NCBI GenBank assembly: GCA_016795465.1
Contig: JAEUHK010000073.1
Location: forward strand, 16,992 to 80,991
Length of the DNA stretch: 64,000 bases
From: Verrucomicrobiaceae bacterium
GTDB lineage: Bacteria > Verrucomicrobiota > Verrucomicrobiia > Verrucomicrobiales > Verrucomicrobiaceae
Direction: 5' to 3'
Below, in pieces: positions 50,458-57,656 of this stretch (the first letter of the stretch is position 1; each line of letters begins with the position of its first letter). The notes below the pieces were generated by a model. That model did no database searches. It was not told the DNA's origin and saw only the letters and a program-made list of their open reading frames with translations. The position numbers and the translations under genes were made by a program.

Positions 50458-51426
50458 ATGCGCCTCCTGCTTCTCCTCACCTCGTCCGCCTTCGCGCTCG
50501 AACCGCTCCCGCAAGGCTCTGGCATCTCCAAAGCGCATCCGGGCGACTCCGGCATCGAAAAGCATCCCGCCGTGCTTCTCGTCGAAAGCTTCGAAGAAGG
50601 CACGTTGGAGGCCTTGAAGCCGCGTTGGAACGAAATCGAGAACAAGGACGCCCAAGTGCTCGAAATCGTAAACGACCATCCTGCGGCCAGTTCGGGCTCC
50701 AAATGCCTCCAAGTCACCGCCATGCTCGGCGAGAACACCGGCGGGCATCTTTTCAAGCGACTCGATCCCATCCAGACTCGCGTCTTCTCGCGCTTCTATG
50801 TGAAGTTCGCCGACGACGCGCCTTACCTGCATCACTTCAGCGGCCTCGGCGGCTACAATCCGCCCACGAACTGGCCGCAAGGCAGCGCCGGCAAGCACGC
50901 CGCGGGCGACACGCGCTTCAGCGCCCGCATCGAACCAAATGGCAGCTATGGCACGCTCGCCGCGCCCGGCGGCTGGATGTTTTACACCTACTGGCACGAC
51001 ATGAAGCAAAGCGCCGACGGCGGCTTCTGGGGCAACGGCCTCTGGCCCGAAGGCAAACCCGGCCCGCCACGCGGCCAGTGGCAGTGCGTCGAGATCATGG
51101 TGAAATGCAACGACATCGGCCAGAGCAACGGCGAACTCGCCCTGTGGCTCGATGGCAAGCTCACCACCCACATCGGCCCCGGCACCAAAACCGGCAAATG
51201 GACCGGCGAAGGCTTCGACGTGCTCAAAGACGGCCCGCAGACCTTCGAAGGCTTCCGCTGGCGCACCGTCCCCGAGCTCGCCGTCAGCTACTTCATGCTC
51301 AGCCACTACGTCACCGAAAACGCCTACCGCCAAAACAACATCGCCAACCCGCCAAAGACCAATCGCGTGTGGTTCGATGACATTGTGATCGCCAAAGAAT
51401 ACATCGGCCCCATTTGCCAACCATGA
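50458..51426 (+). CDS. Secreted concanavalin-like beta-sandwich protein
   Basis: 322 codons. ATG 50458 gives a short signal (MRLLLLLTSSAFA). The mature part reads like a jelly-roll lectin or polysaccharide-lyase fold: LLVESFEEGTLEALKPRWNE, VFSRFYVKFADDAPYLHHFSGLGG, GQWQCVEIMVKCNDIGQSNGELALWLDGKL, and terminal NRVWFDDIVIAKEYIG. No catalytic residues can be assigned. Translationally coupled to the next gene by a 4-bp ATGA overlap. Confidence 0.78.
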   Translation: MRLLLLLTSSAFALEPLPQGSGISKAHPGDSGIEKHPAVLLVESFEEGTLEALKPRWNEIENKDAQVLEIVNDHPAASSGSKCLQVTAMLGENTGGHLFKRLDPIQTRVFSRFYVKFADDAPYLHHFSGLGGYNPPTNWPQGSAGKHAAGDTRFSARIEPNGSYGTLAAPGGWMFYTYWHDMKQSADGGFWGNGLWPEGKPGPPRGQWQCVEIMVKCNDIGQSNGELALWLDGKLTTHIGPGTKTGKWTGEGFDVLKDGPQTFEGFRWRTVPELAVSYFMLSHYVTENAYRQNNIANPPKTNRVWFDDIVIAKEYIGPICQP

Positions 51427-52358
51427 AACTCATCCTCTTTTTCGTCTTGGCGGGTCTTGTCTCTGCCCAGCATCCGCAGCTCAAAACCGGCCCGAATGCC
51501 GATCTCGGCGGCGCTTTGCTCATGCCGGCGAATGACGAATGGAATCGCGATGTCTCCAAAGACGAGGTCGATCCGCTCAGCGATGCGATCATCGCCTCCA
51601 TCGGCGCGGAGACGGGGCTGCATGAGGACTTTGGCATCGTGTGGAAGGGCCAGCCGGGCGGCATTCCGTATTACGTCGTCAGTGGCGACCAGCCGAAGGT
51701 GCCGATTCACTTCAACGAAGCCAAGGACGAGAGTGATCCCGGCCCCTATCCCATCCCGCCCGATGCGTGGATCGAAGGCGGCGCTGAAAGCGATGGCGAC
51801 CGCCATGTGCTCGTGCTCGATAAGGACAACTGGAAACTCTACGAGATCTACCGCGCCTTTCCCATCGATGGCGGCAAAGCTTGGAATGCCTACAGCGGCA
51901 GCGTCTTCGATTTGAAGAACCCCAAGCCGCGTCCCGCCGGTTGGACGAGCGCTGATGCGGCCGGTTTGCCCATCCTGCCCGGCCTCGCCCGCTACGATGA
52001 AATCTGCGGCACAAAGAAGCTCACGCATGCGCTGCGCTTCACCGTCAAAAAGAGCCGCCGCGCCTATGTGCCGCCCGCCACACACTTCGCTAGTCCGCAC
52101 AAAGACGAACACCTCCCGCCGATGGGCATGCGCGTGCGCTTGAAGACAAGCTTCGACACCTCGAAGTTCACCGGAGCCGCCAAAGTCATCCTCGAAGGCC
52201 TCAAAACCCACGGCATGATCCTCGCCGACAACGGCGGCGACTGGTTCATCAGCGGCGCGCCCGATGATCGCTGGGTTCACGAAGAACTCCTGCCCATTCG
52301 CAAAGTGAAGGGCAAAGACCTCGAAGTCGTGAAGATGGGACCGATGACCACGCGATGA
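51423..52358 (+). CDS. Secreted conserved hypothetical protein
   Basis: 311 codons with a signal peptide (MKLILFFVLAGLVSAQ), overlapping the previous gene by 4 bp. Recognisable blocks are NAYSGSVFDL, GWTSADAAGLPILPGLARYDEI, LTHALRFTVKKSRRAYVPPATHFAS, LPPMGMRVRLKTSFD and GMILADNGGDWFISGAPDDRW. These recur in a widespread bacterial/plant secreted family with no assigned function. Probably works with the jelly-roll protein. Confidence 0.8.
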   Translation: MKLILFFVLAGLVSAQHPQLKTGPNADLGGALLMPANDEWNRDVSKDEVDPLSDAIIASIGAETGLHEDFGIVWKGQPGGIPYYVVSGDQPKVPIHFNEAKDESDPGPYPIPPDAWIEGGAESDGDRHVLVLDKDNWKLYEIYRAFPIDGGKAWNAYSGSVFDLKNPKPRPAGWTSADAAGLPILPGLARYDEICGTKKLTHALRFTVKKSRRAYVPPATHFASPHKDEHLPPMGMRVRLKTSFDTSKFTGAAKVILEGLKTHGMILADNGGDWFISGAPDDRWVHEELLPIRKVKGKDLEVVKMGPMTTR

Positions 52359-52370
52359 TGCGTTGAGGTT

Positions 52371-52446
52371 GGCAAGAAGATTGAAGGGCAAGAAAATTGG
52401 GATTCAGATGTTTGGGCTAATTTTCTTGCCCCCAAATTCTCCTGCC
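52371..52446. repeat. GGCAAGAA-type hairpin element 3
   Basis: Inner arms GGGCAAGAAAATT (52386-52398) and exact complement (52419-52431). Outer GGCAAGAAGATT (52371-52382) and AATTCTCCTGCC (52435-52446), imperfect. Ends 13 bp before the ATG at 52460. No GxxExxY gene is adjacent here. Confidence 0.8.
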
Positions 52447-52459
52447 AAAAGTAAACCGC

Positions 52460-52879
52460 ATGAATTCCTCCCGTCCGTCCCGACCTCGCGTGCAGCTTTG
52501 GATGCTGCGCCTCATGATTGCCATCTTGCTCACGGGTTTGCCCGGAGCGCTGCTGCCGGAGATCGCGTTCCAGAAGTTCGCGTGGCTCATGGGTTACGGC
52601 AAACAGCCGATCACGCCGCTCATCGTTTACCTCTCCGGCAATGCCGGCTTTGCCTACGTGACCATCGCCGTGCTGATCTGGGCCATCTCACGCGATCTCA
52701 CCCGCTACCAGCCACTCGTGCGTCTGTGCGGCTGGACGATGGTCGTCGCAGGTCCAGCCTATCTCTGGATCGATCTGCAATGCCCGCTGCCGCTGTGGTG
52801 GACGCTGATGGACAGCGTGGGCTGCTTCCTCATCGGCATCACCCTGCTCTGGGCCTGTCCTCGCCAAACAAAAGCCTGA
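52460..52879 (+). CDS. Small four-helix membrane protein
   Basis: 139 codons, with a basic N-terminus and four hydrophobic helices (about 15-35, 52-73, 83-103, 111-132). No charged pairs or motifs that point to transport. Plausibly an inner-membrane protein of unknown function. Ends 5 bp before the beta-helix gene, suggesting co-transcription. Confidence 0.75.
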   Translation: MNSSRPSRPRVQLWMLRLMIAILLTGLPGALLPEIAFQKFAWLMGYGKQPITPLIVYLSGNAGFAYVTIAVLIWAISRDLTRYQPLVRLCGWTMVVAGPAYLWIDLQCPLPLWWTLMDSVGCFLIGITLLWACPRQTKA

Positions 52880-52884
52880 GTCGC

Positions 52885-54435
52885 ATGCGCTTCCTCCTGC
52901 CGTTCCTTTTTGCCCTGCGTCTCTCCGCGGCGGATTCACTCACACCCGGTGAGGTCATCACGCCGTTTCCGACGATCAACCACCTCGCCGTCGAATGGCA
53001 GATCGAAGGCGATGACGATCTCGACGCGACTTGTGAGGTGAAGGTGCGCAAAGAAGGCGAAACGGCCTGGCGAAACGCCGAGGCGTTGCGACGTGTGCCC
53101 GCAGGGAAGAGCCAAAAGACCTCGCCGATCTTCACGTGGACGAATCGGCTCAGCGGCAGCCTGTTCGATTTGGAGGCAGCAACGAGCTACGAGATCGAAT
53201 TGAAGCTCAGTGATCCCGATGGCGGCTCCGCGACGAAAATCGTGAAGTGCGCGACGAGGCCGGAACCCATCGCGAAGGCCGATTCAGTGATCAAAAGCGG
53301 CACCAAGGCCGATTTGAATGCCGTGAAGCCCGGTGAGGTGCTGTTGCTGGCCGATGGCGATTACGGCGCGGCGGCATTCAATCGCGATGGCGAGCCCGGA
53401 AGGCCGATTGTGTATCGCAGCGCGAGTGGAAAGGCTGTTTTCAGCGAGATCAGCCTCACGAATCGGAAGTGGGTGTATCTCGAAGGCGTCACGGTGAACG
53501 GTCCGGTGCGCTTGAATGGCTCGGAACACTGCGTGGTGCGGCGTTGCAACATCAACGCGCAGTTTGGCGTCAAGGCTTACAAACCGGGCATGATGAACGG
53601 CTGCATCGAGGACAATGTCATCACCGGCATCCGCGAATGGAAGCCGGAGATCATGGGCGCGGGCGGCGACAACGAGGGCGAGGGCATCCAGTTCACCGGC
53701 AGCGGCAATGTGATCCGCCACAACCGTGTCAGCGGTTTCCGCGACTGCATCAGCCACATGGAAGACGACGGCGCGGCACCGCAGATGTGCAATGACATCC
53801 TCAACAACGACCTAAGCGCCGGTCTCGACGACGGCATCGAGGCCGATTTCGCCCTGCACAACTGCCGCGTGATGCGGAATCGCCTCACGAACTGTTTCGT
53901 CGGCATCTCCTCGCAGCCCGGCCTCGGCGGCCCGAACTACTTTCGGCGCAATGTGATGTTCAACATCATCCTCGAGCCCTTCAAACTCCACCGCTTCAGC
54001 CAGGGAGATGTCATCCAGCACAACACCGTCGTGAAAGCCGGCGACGGCCTCGGCATTCACACCAGCGAGCCGTTTGATCACGCCGTGATCACCCACAATC
54101 TCTTCATCGGCGGCAAACCGCCCGAAGGCGTGAAATACGGCGGCTACGGCCCCGGAAGAGGTCGCGCCGTCGATGCGCAGAGCTTAGGCGACCACTGCGT
54201 CATTGACCACAATGCCTACGCCGTGCTCGGCATGCCCTTCGAAGGCAAAATCCGCACCCGGACCTTCCAAAAACTCCCCGGCACCGATTTCGAAAAACAC
54301 GGCCGAGAGCTCCAAGTGCCCGTTTCACTCCCCGAAGATCCCGCAAAGCATTACGAGCCGCCAGACCTCTCCGCGCTCAACGAAGCCGGAGCGTATGCAG
54401 GCGAAAAAGTGCCGCTTTATGGCCCGAGGCCGTGA
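52885..54435 (+). CDS. Secreted right-handed parallel beta-helix protein (polysaccharide-lyase-like)
   Basis: 516 codons. ATG 52885 begins the signal MRFLLPFLFALRLSAA; the longer frame to 52363 overlaps the membrane protein and is rejected. Residues about 30-140 form a fibronectin-like domain (ATSYEIELKLSDPDG). From about 150 the beta-helix coils: GEVLLLADGDYG, KWVYLEGVTVNGPVRLNGSEHCVVRRCNI, GIQFTGSGNVIRHNRVSGFRD, DDGIEADFALHNCRVMRNRLTN. This is the 'parallel beta-helix/chondroitinase-B-like' architecture, consistent with binding or cleaving an acidic polysaccharide. A catalytic Lys/Arg pair cannot be pinned down by eye. Confidence 0.85.
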   Translation: MRFLLPFLFALRLSAADSLTPGEVITPFPTINHLAVEWQIEGDDDLDATCEVKVRKEGETAWRNAEALRRVPAGKSQKTSPIFTWTNRLSGSLFDLEAATSYEIELKLSDPDGGSATKIVKCATRPEPIAKADSVIKSGTKADLNAVKPGEVLLLADGDYGAAAFNRDGEPGRPIVYRSASGKAVFSEISLTNRKWVYLEGVTVNGPVRLNGSEHCVVRRCNINAQFGVKAYKPGMMNGCIEDNVITGIREWKPEIMGAGGDNEGEGIQFTGSGNVIRHNRVSGFRDCISHMEDDGAAPQMCNDILNNDLSAGLDDGIEADFALHNCRVMRNRLTNCFVGISSQPGLGGPNYFRRNVMFNIILEPFKLHRFSQGDVIQHNTVVKAGDGLGIHTSEPFDHAVITHNLFIGGKPPEGVKYGGYGPGRGRAVDAQSLGDHCVIDHNAYAVLGMPFEGKIRTRTFQKLPGTDFEKHGRELQVPVSLPEDPAKHYEPPDLSALNEAGAYAGEKVPLYGPRP

Positions 54436-54441
54436 TTTGAT

Positions 54442-54481
54442 CAAAGCGAACGATTCGGCCCAAAACATGAATTGGAGAGAA
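54442..54481 (+). promoter_or_regulatory. Shared 40-bp element upstream of sbtA
   Basis: CAAAGCGAACGATTC (54442-54456), five bases, then AAAACATGAATTGGAGAGAA (54462-54481). Both blocks and their spacing are repeated exactly at 57589-57628 ahead of dabB. It lies just after the stop of the beta-helix gene and 29 bp before the sbtA ATG. Candidate LysR binding site plus promoter. Confidence 0.7.
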
Positions 54482-54510
54482 TCTTGCTCTGGAGGCATGA
54501 AAACGCGCTC

Positions 54511-55494
54511 ATGGACCTCCTCACTGCCATTCAATCGAATCTGCTCAGCCCTGCCGTCTTGTTTTTTGTGCTCGGAGTCTTCGCGGCGGTTTCGAAGAGC
54601 GATTTGAAGTTCCCCGAGTCGCTCTACACGACGCTGACGATCTATTTGCTCACCGCCATCGGGTTTAAGGGCGGGGTGGCGATTCATGAGGCGGGGATCG
54701 GGGCGGTGTGGTTGCCGGCGCTGGCGGCGATGGGGCTGGGCGGGCTGATTCCGCTGTGGACTTACCCGGTGCTGCGGAAGCTGGGCAAGTTCAGCGTGGC
54801 GGATGCGGGGGCGATCGCGGCGCACTACGGCAGTGTGAGCGCGGTGACCTTCATCGCGGCGACGAACTTCCTCAAAAGCATCCATGAGCCGTTCGAGAAC
54901 TATGCGTCCGCCTTTCTCGCGGTGATGGAATCGCCCGCGATCATCGTCGGCGTGATGCTGGGCAAGGGTGTGCTCGGCGGGGGCAAGTTTTCGCTGAGTG
55001 ATCCTGGGGTGCGGCATGCGCTGCGGGACGCGGTGCTGGGCAAAGGCGTGCTGCTGCTCATCGGCGCGATGGTGATCGGCTCGCTGTGCGGCAAACGCGG
55101 CATGGAATCGGTCGAGGGCTTCTTTGTGACGCCGTTTCAAGGGGTGCTGGCGCTGTTCCTTCTCGAAATGGGCATGGTGGCGGGTCGCAGGCTCGGTGAT
55201 TTGAAGAAGGTCGGGGTGTTTTTGCTGCTGTTCGGCGTCACCGCGCCGCTGGTGCATGGTTTCGCGGGTGTGCTGCTCGGTGGCTGGGTGGGGCTGAGCG
55301 TCGGCGGTGCGACCTTGCTCGGGGTGCTGGCGGCGAGCGCGAGTTACATCGCGGCTCCGGCGGCGGTGCGTCTTTCGGTGCCGGAGGCGAATCCGACCTA
55401 TTCGCTCACCGCCGCGCTGGCCATCACGTTTCCGTTTAACATCAGCCTCGGCATTCCGTTGTTCTACGAGGCCGCGAAACTCCTCCACGCCTGA
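54511..55494 (+). CDS. sbtA: Sodium-dependent bicarbonate transporter family, SbtA
   Basis: 327 codons. The N-terminus MDLLTAIQSNLLSPAVLFFVLG aligns with the start of cyanobacterial SbtA; the TTG at 54472 is rejected. GGAGG at 54491-54495 sits before an out-of-frame ATG (54497), leaving this start with a distant ribosome site. About ten membrane helices in two inverted halves. Typical stretches are KFPESLYTTLTIYLLTAIGFKGGVAI, HYGSVSAVTFIAA and SASYIAAPAAVRLSVPEANPTYSLT. SbtA is a high-affinity Na+/HCO3- symporter of the cyanobacterial carbon-concentrating mechanism. Here it is followed 6 bp later by an SbtB-like gene, the usual partner. Inner membrane. Confidence 0.92.
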   Translation: MDLLTAIQSNLLSPAVLFFVLGVFAAVSKSDLKFPESLYTTLTIYLLTAIGFKGGVAIHEAGIGAVWLPALAAMGLGGLIPLWTYPVLRKLGKFSVADAGAIAAHYGSVSAVTFIAATNFLKSIHEPFENYASAFLAVMESPAIIVGVMLGKGVLGGGKFSLSDPGVRHALRDAVLGKGVLLLIGAMVIGSLCGKRGMESVEGFFVTPFQGVLALFLLEMGMVAGRRLGDLKKVGVFLLLFGVTAPLVHGFAGVLLGGWVGLSVGGATLLGVLAASASYIAAPAAVRLSVPEANPTYSLTAALAITFPFNISLGIPLFYEAAKLLHA

Positions 55495-55500
55495 TCCGCC

Positions 55501-55803
55501 ATGAACCTGCATCCCATGAAACTCGTCACCATCATCTGCGAAGCCGTGCTGGAGGAGCGCATCGTCGAGGTGCTGCACGAATGCGGCGCGCATGGTCATA
55601 CGGCCTTCGATGTGCGCGGCAGCGGCCGCCAGGGCTCGCGCAGTGCGGATCTCGTCGAGAGCGGCAATGTGCAGATCGAGGTCATCGCGAAGCCGTCGGT
55701 GGCGGAAGCGCTGCTCGAGAGGCTGCACCGGGAGTTTTTCCAGGATTACGCGATGGTGGCGTATGAGAGCGAGGTGCAGGTGATGCGGCCGGAGAAGTTT
55801 TGA
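55501..55803 (+). CDS. sbtB: SbtB-like PII-family regulator
   Basis: 100 codons (an internal ATG at 55516 is also possible). Ferredoxin-like beta-alpha-beta pattern of PII proteins: MKLVTIICEAVLEERIVEVLHECGAHGHTAFDV, a Gly/Ser/Arg-rich loop GSGRQGSRSADL in the T-loop position, then VQIEVIAKPSVAEALLERL and FFQDYAMVAYESEVQV. SbtB trimers bind adenyl nucleotides (cAMP/AMP/ATP) and close SbtA. The C-terminal Cys-Gly-Pro-x-Gly-Cys hairpin of many cyanobacterial SbtB proteins is absent, so redox-type control through it is not expected. Confidence 0.88.
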   Translation: MNLHPMKLVTIICEAVLEERIVEVLHECGAHGHTAFDVRGSGRQGSRSADLVESGNVQIEVIAKPSVAEALLERLHREFFQDYAMVAYESEVQVMRPEKF

Positions 55804-55813
55804 GCGGGTTCCC

Positions 55814-56599
55814 TCAACGGATGGTCGTGAAGGTAACCTCTTGATGCGTGAGGTTGGCCCATTGGATGGCTTTGAGGCTGGTGTGTCTCAGCAGACGCTG
55901 TGCGTGGGTCACAAAGGCGTCGGAGGTGTCCGTGAAGGCGGTGAGCTTGAAGGCCACGTCGGGTGCGAGCAGTCGCATTTTTTGATCGTGGAGATGACCG
56001 TGGCTCCCGATGACCGGCACTGGCACGAGCGCCTGGTCGTCTCCGCCGAGAAAGTGGGTCAATGCCTCGTCATAGAGCGCGAGTTCGAGTCCAGCGCCCC
56101 AGTCGTGAAGAAGGTCGCGTAGGGTGTCGTGGAAGAATTCGGCACCCGGTAGGCTGTGGTCATAAGCTTTGGTGATGAGGCTAGGATTCCGGAGATCGTC
56201 GAGGCGCGTACGACAGTTTACGAATTCATCTTCCACGCTCTCGGGGCGCATGTTGATGATTTTGCCGTGCGGTAGATCAAAGAGGAGCAGGTAGTTGAAG
56301 GTCTGGCTGCGATGCCGGGAGACGATGTTTTCGACGGCTTTGAACTCGAAGAGGCCGCGTCGATGGGCGAGGACGTCGAGCCTGTAGGGTTTGGAGAAGG
56401 TTTGGTGGGAAACGATGACGGGCAGTTCGCGTTCGAGGCCGGGCATGCGGTCGGCGAGTTCGTTTTTATAAACGGCTTCGTCGAAGAAGCGGCCGAAGTC
56501 GTTGTGGATGGCGTAAACGTGATTCATCACCTCATAGGCAAGCTCGCCGAACTCAGCTTGTGTCGGCCGGATGGTGGGAATCGGCTGGTGGATGGGCAT
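55814..56599 (-). CDS. GxxExxY-type PDDEXK protein, long two-domain form (gene 2)
   Basis: 261 codons. Same plan as the gene at 48225: VMNHVYAIHNDFG, eponymous motif FFDEAVY (Gly replaced, ExxY kept), LPVIVSHQ, core YRLDVLAHRRGLFEFKAVEN with Asp and ExK, and NYLLLFDLPHGKIINMRPESV. The C-terminal domain shares LLHDWGAGLELALYDEALTHFLGG, FKLTAF, and LLRHTSLKAIQWANLTHQEVTFTTIR with it. The paralogues are diverged, so this is not a recent duplication. It stands between sbtAB and the LysR/dab genes on the opposite strand, with a hairpin element directly upstream of its start. Role unknown; possible nuclease. Confidence 0.85.
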   Translation of the reverse strand: MPIHQPIPTIRPTQAEFGELAYEVMNHVYAIHNDFGRFFDEAVYKNELADRMPGLERELPVIVSHQTFSKPYRLDVLAHRRGLFEFKAVENIVSRHRSQTFNYLLLFDLPHGKIINMRPESVEDEFVNCRTRLDDLRNPSLITKAYDHSLPGAEFFHDTLRDLLHDWGAGLELALYDEALTHFLGGDDQALVPVPVIGSHGHLHDQKMRLLAPDVAFKLTAFTDTSDAFVTHAQRLLRHTSLKAIQWANLTHQEVTFTTIR

Positions 56600-56616
56600 G
56601 GTGACTCTTTTTTGAA

Positions 56617-56675
56617 GGCTAAAGATTGGTGGCTAAAAATTGGATCCAGAAATTTTTAGCCATTCATTTTTAGCC
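56617..56675. repeat. GxxExxY-linked hairpin element 4 (GGCTAAA type)
   Basis: Inner arms GGCTAAAAATT (56631-56641) and exact complement (56651-56661). Outer arms GGCTAAA (56617-56623) and TTTAGCC (56669-56675), exact. Same nested design as elements 1-3, with GGCTAAA replacing GGCAAGAA in every arm. Located 17 bp upstream of the GxxExxY gene 2 start (minus strand). Confidence 0.85.
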
Positions 56676-56690
56676 TTTAATGGTTTGGGC

Positions 56691-57572
56691 TTAAGAGCGC
56701 TTCTTCGTCATCAGCTCGCGGAGAATCGGGTTCGGGAAGCGGCGGCTCGGCGTGATGGCGTAGAAGCTTTCTTTGATCTGGGGGAAGCGGTGGCGCTCGA
56801 CCAGGGTGCCGCTTTCCAGCTCATCGCGCACCACGACTGGCGGCACGAGGGTGACGCCATTCGTTTCGCGGGCCATGAGACGGAGCATGGCCATGTCATC
56901 GACCTCGGCGGCGATGATGGGACGGATGCCGGTTTGATCCATGAGCACGTCAAAGGCGGCGCGGATGCTGCTTTCGAGGCTAGGGAGGACGATGGGCGTT
57001 TTGAGGAGATCTTCGGGGAAGCGAAACGGCTTCATGCCGCGGGTTTTGTGGCCGACGAGGCTCACGGGTTGCTCATCGAGCAGATGGCTGTGCCAGCCGG
57101 TCTCGGCATCGCGACGCACAGGCGTGTTGGAAAGCACGACATCGAGCGTGTGGGCCTGGAGCTGCGCCAAAAGCTCGCGCAGCGTGCCGGAGTGGATGAT
57201 GAGCTCGACGTCGTCGCGGGTGATGAGCGGTCGCAGGAAGGTGAGCTGGAAGTTTCGCGACAAATTCGAGGCCGCGCCGACGCGGAGGAAGCCGCGGCTG
57301 CGTTTGGCACGGTTTTGCAGCAGGTCGGTGAGTTCCTCGCCGCTGCGGAAGATGGAGTCGGCATACTCCAGTGCGATCTGGCCGGCCTCGGTGAGCATGA
57401 GGGCCTTGTGTTTTCGCTCAAACAGCGGCTGGCCGAGGTTTTCCTCCAAACTGCGAAGCTGCACGCTGAGGGCCGATTGCGAGAGCTTGAGGTGCCGCGC
57501 GGCCTTCGTGAGGCTGCCCTCATGGGCGATGGCGCGGAAGTAGCGGAGGTGGTGGTAGTTCAAAAAGGCCAT
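56691..57572 (-). CDS. LysR-family regulator (NhaR-like) of the inorganic-carbon island
   Basis: 293 codons. MAFLNYHHLRYFRAIAHEGSLTKAARHLKLSQSALSVQLRSLEENL is a textbook LysR HTH. The effector domain follows from about 90 (GFLRVGAASNLSRNFQLTFLRPLI). Divergent from dabB with 84 bp between starts, the classic arrangement for a LysR activator and its target. In that gap lies the 40-bp element also found in front of sbtA. By analogy with CmpR/CcmR/CbbR it may sense carbon status, although its N-terminus is NhaR-like. Autoregulation is likely. Confidence 0.92.
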   Translation of the reverse strand: MAFLNYHHLRYFRAIAHEGSLTKAARHLKLSQSALSVQLRSLEENLGQPLFERKHKALMLTEAGQIALEYADSIFRSGEELTDLLQNRAKRSRGFLRVGAASNLSRNFQLTFLRPLITRDDVELIIHSGTLRELLAQLQAHTLDVVLSNTPVRRDAETGWHSHLLDEQPVSLVGHKTRGMKPFRFPEDLLKTPIVLPSLESSIRAAFDVLMDQTGIRPIIAAEVDDMAMLRLMARETNGVTLVPPVVVRDELESGTLVERHRFPQIKESFYAITPSRRFPNPILRELMTKKRS

Positions 57573-57588
57573 GACGGCATGCTTTTAG

Positions 57589-57628
57589 CAAAGCGAACGA
57601 TTCCTGGCAAAACATGAATTGGAGAGAA
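57589..57628 (+). promoter_or_regulatory. Shared 40-bp element upstream of dabB
   Basis: CAAAGCGAACGATTC (57589-57603), five bases, then AAAACATGAATTGGAGAGAA (57609-57628), identical in both blocks to 54442-54481; only the 5-bp spacer differs. Lies between the divergent LysR and dabB genes. Confidence 0.72.
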
Positions 57629-57656
57629 GCGAAGCCGGGGAGCATAAACTGCGCCC

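Noticed and set aside
49435..51420. 661-codon minus-strand frame across DUF1501 and the next gene
   Set aside because: Spans two well-supported plus-strand genes and has no recognisable motif.
54472..54510. TTG start for sbtA
   Set aside because: Lies inside the shared regulatory element, and family alignment begins at the ATG at 54511.
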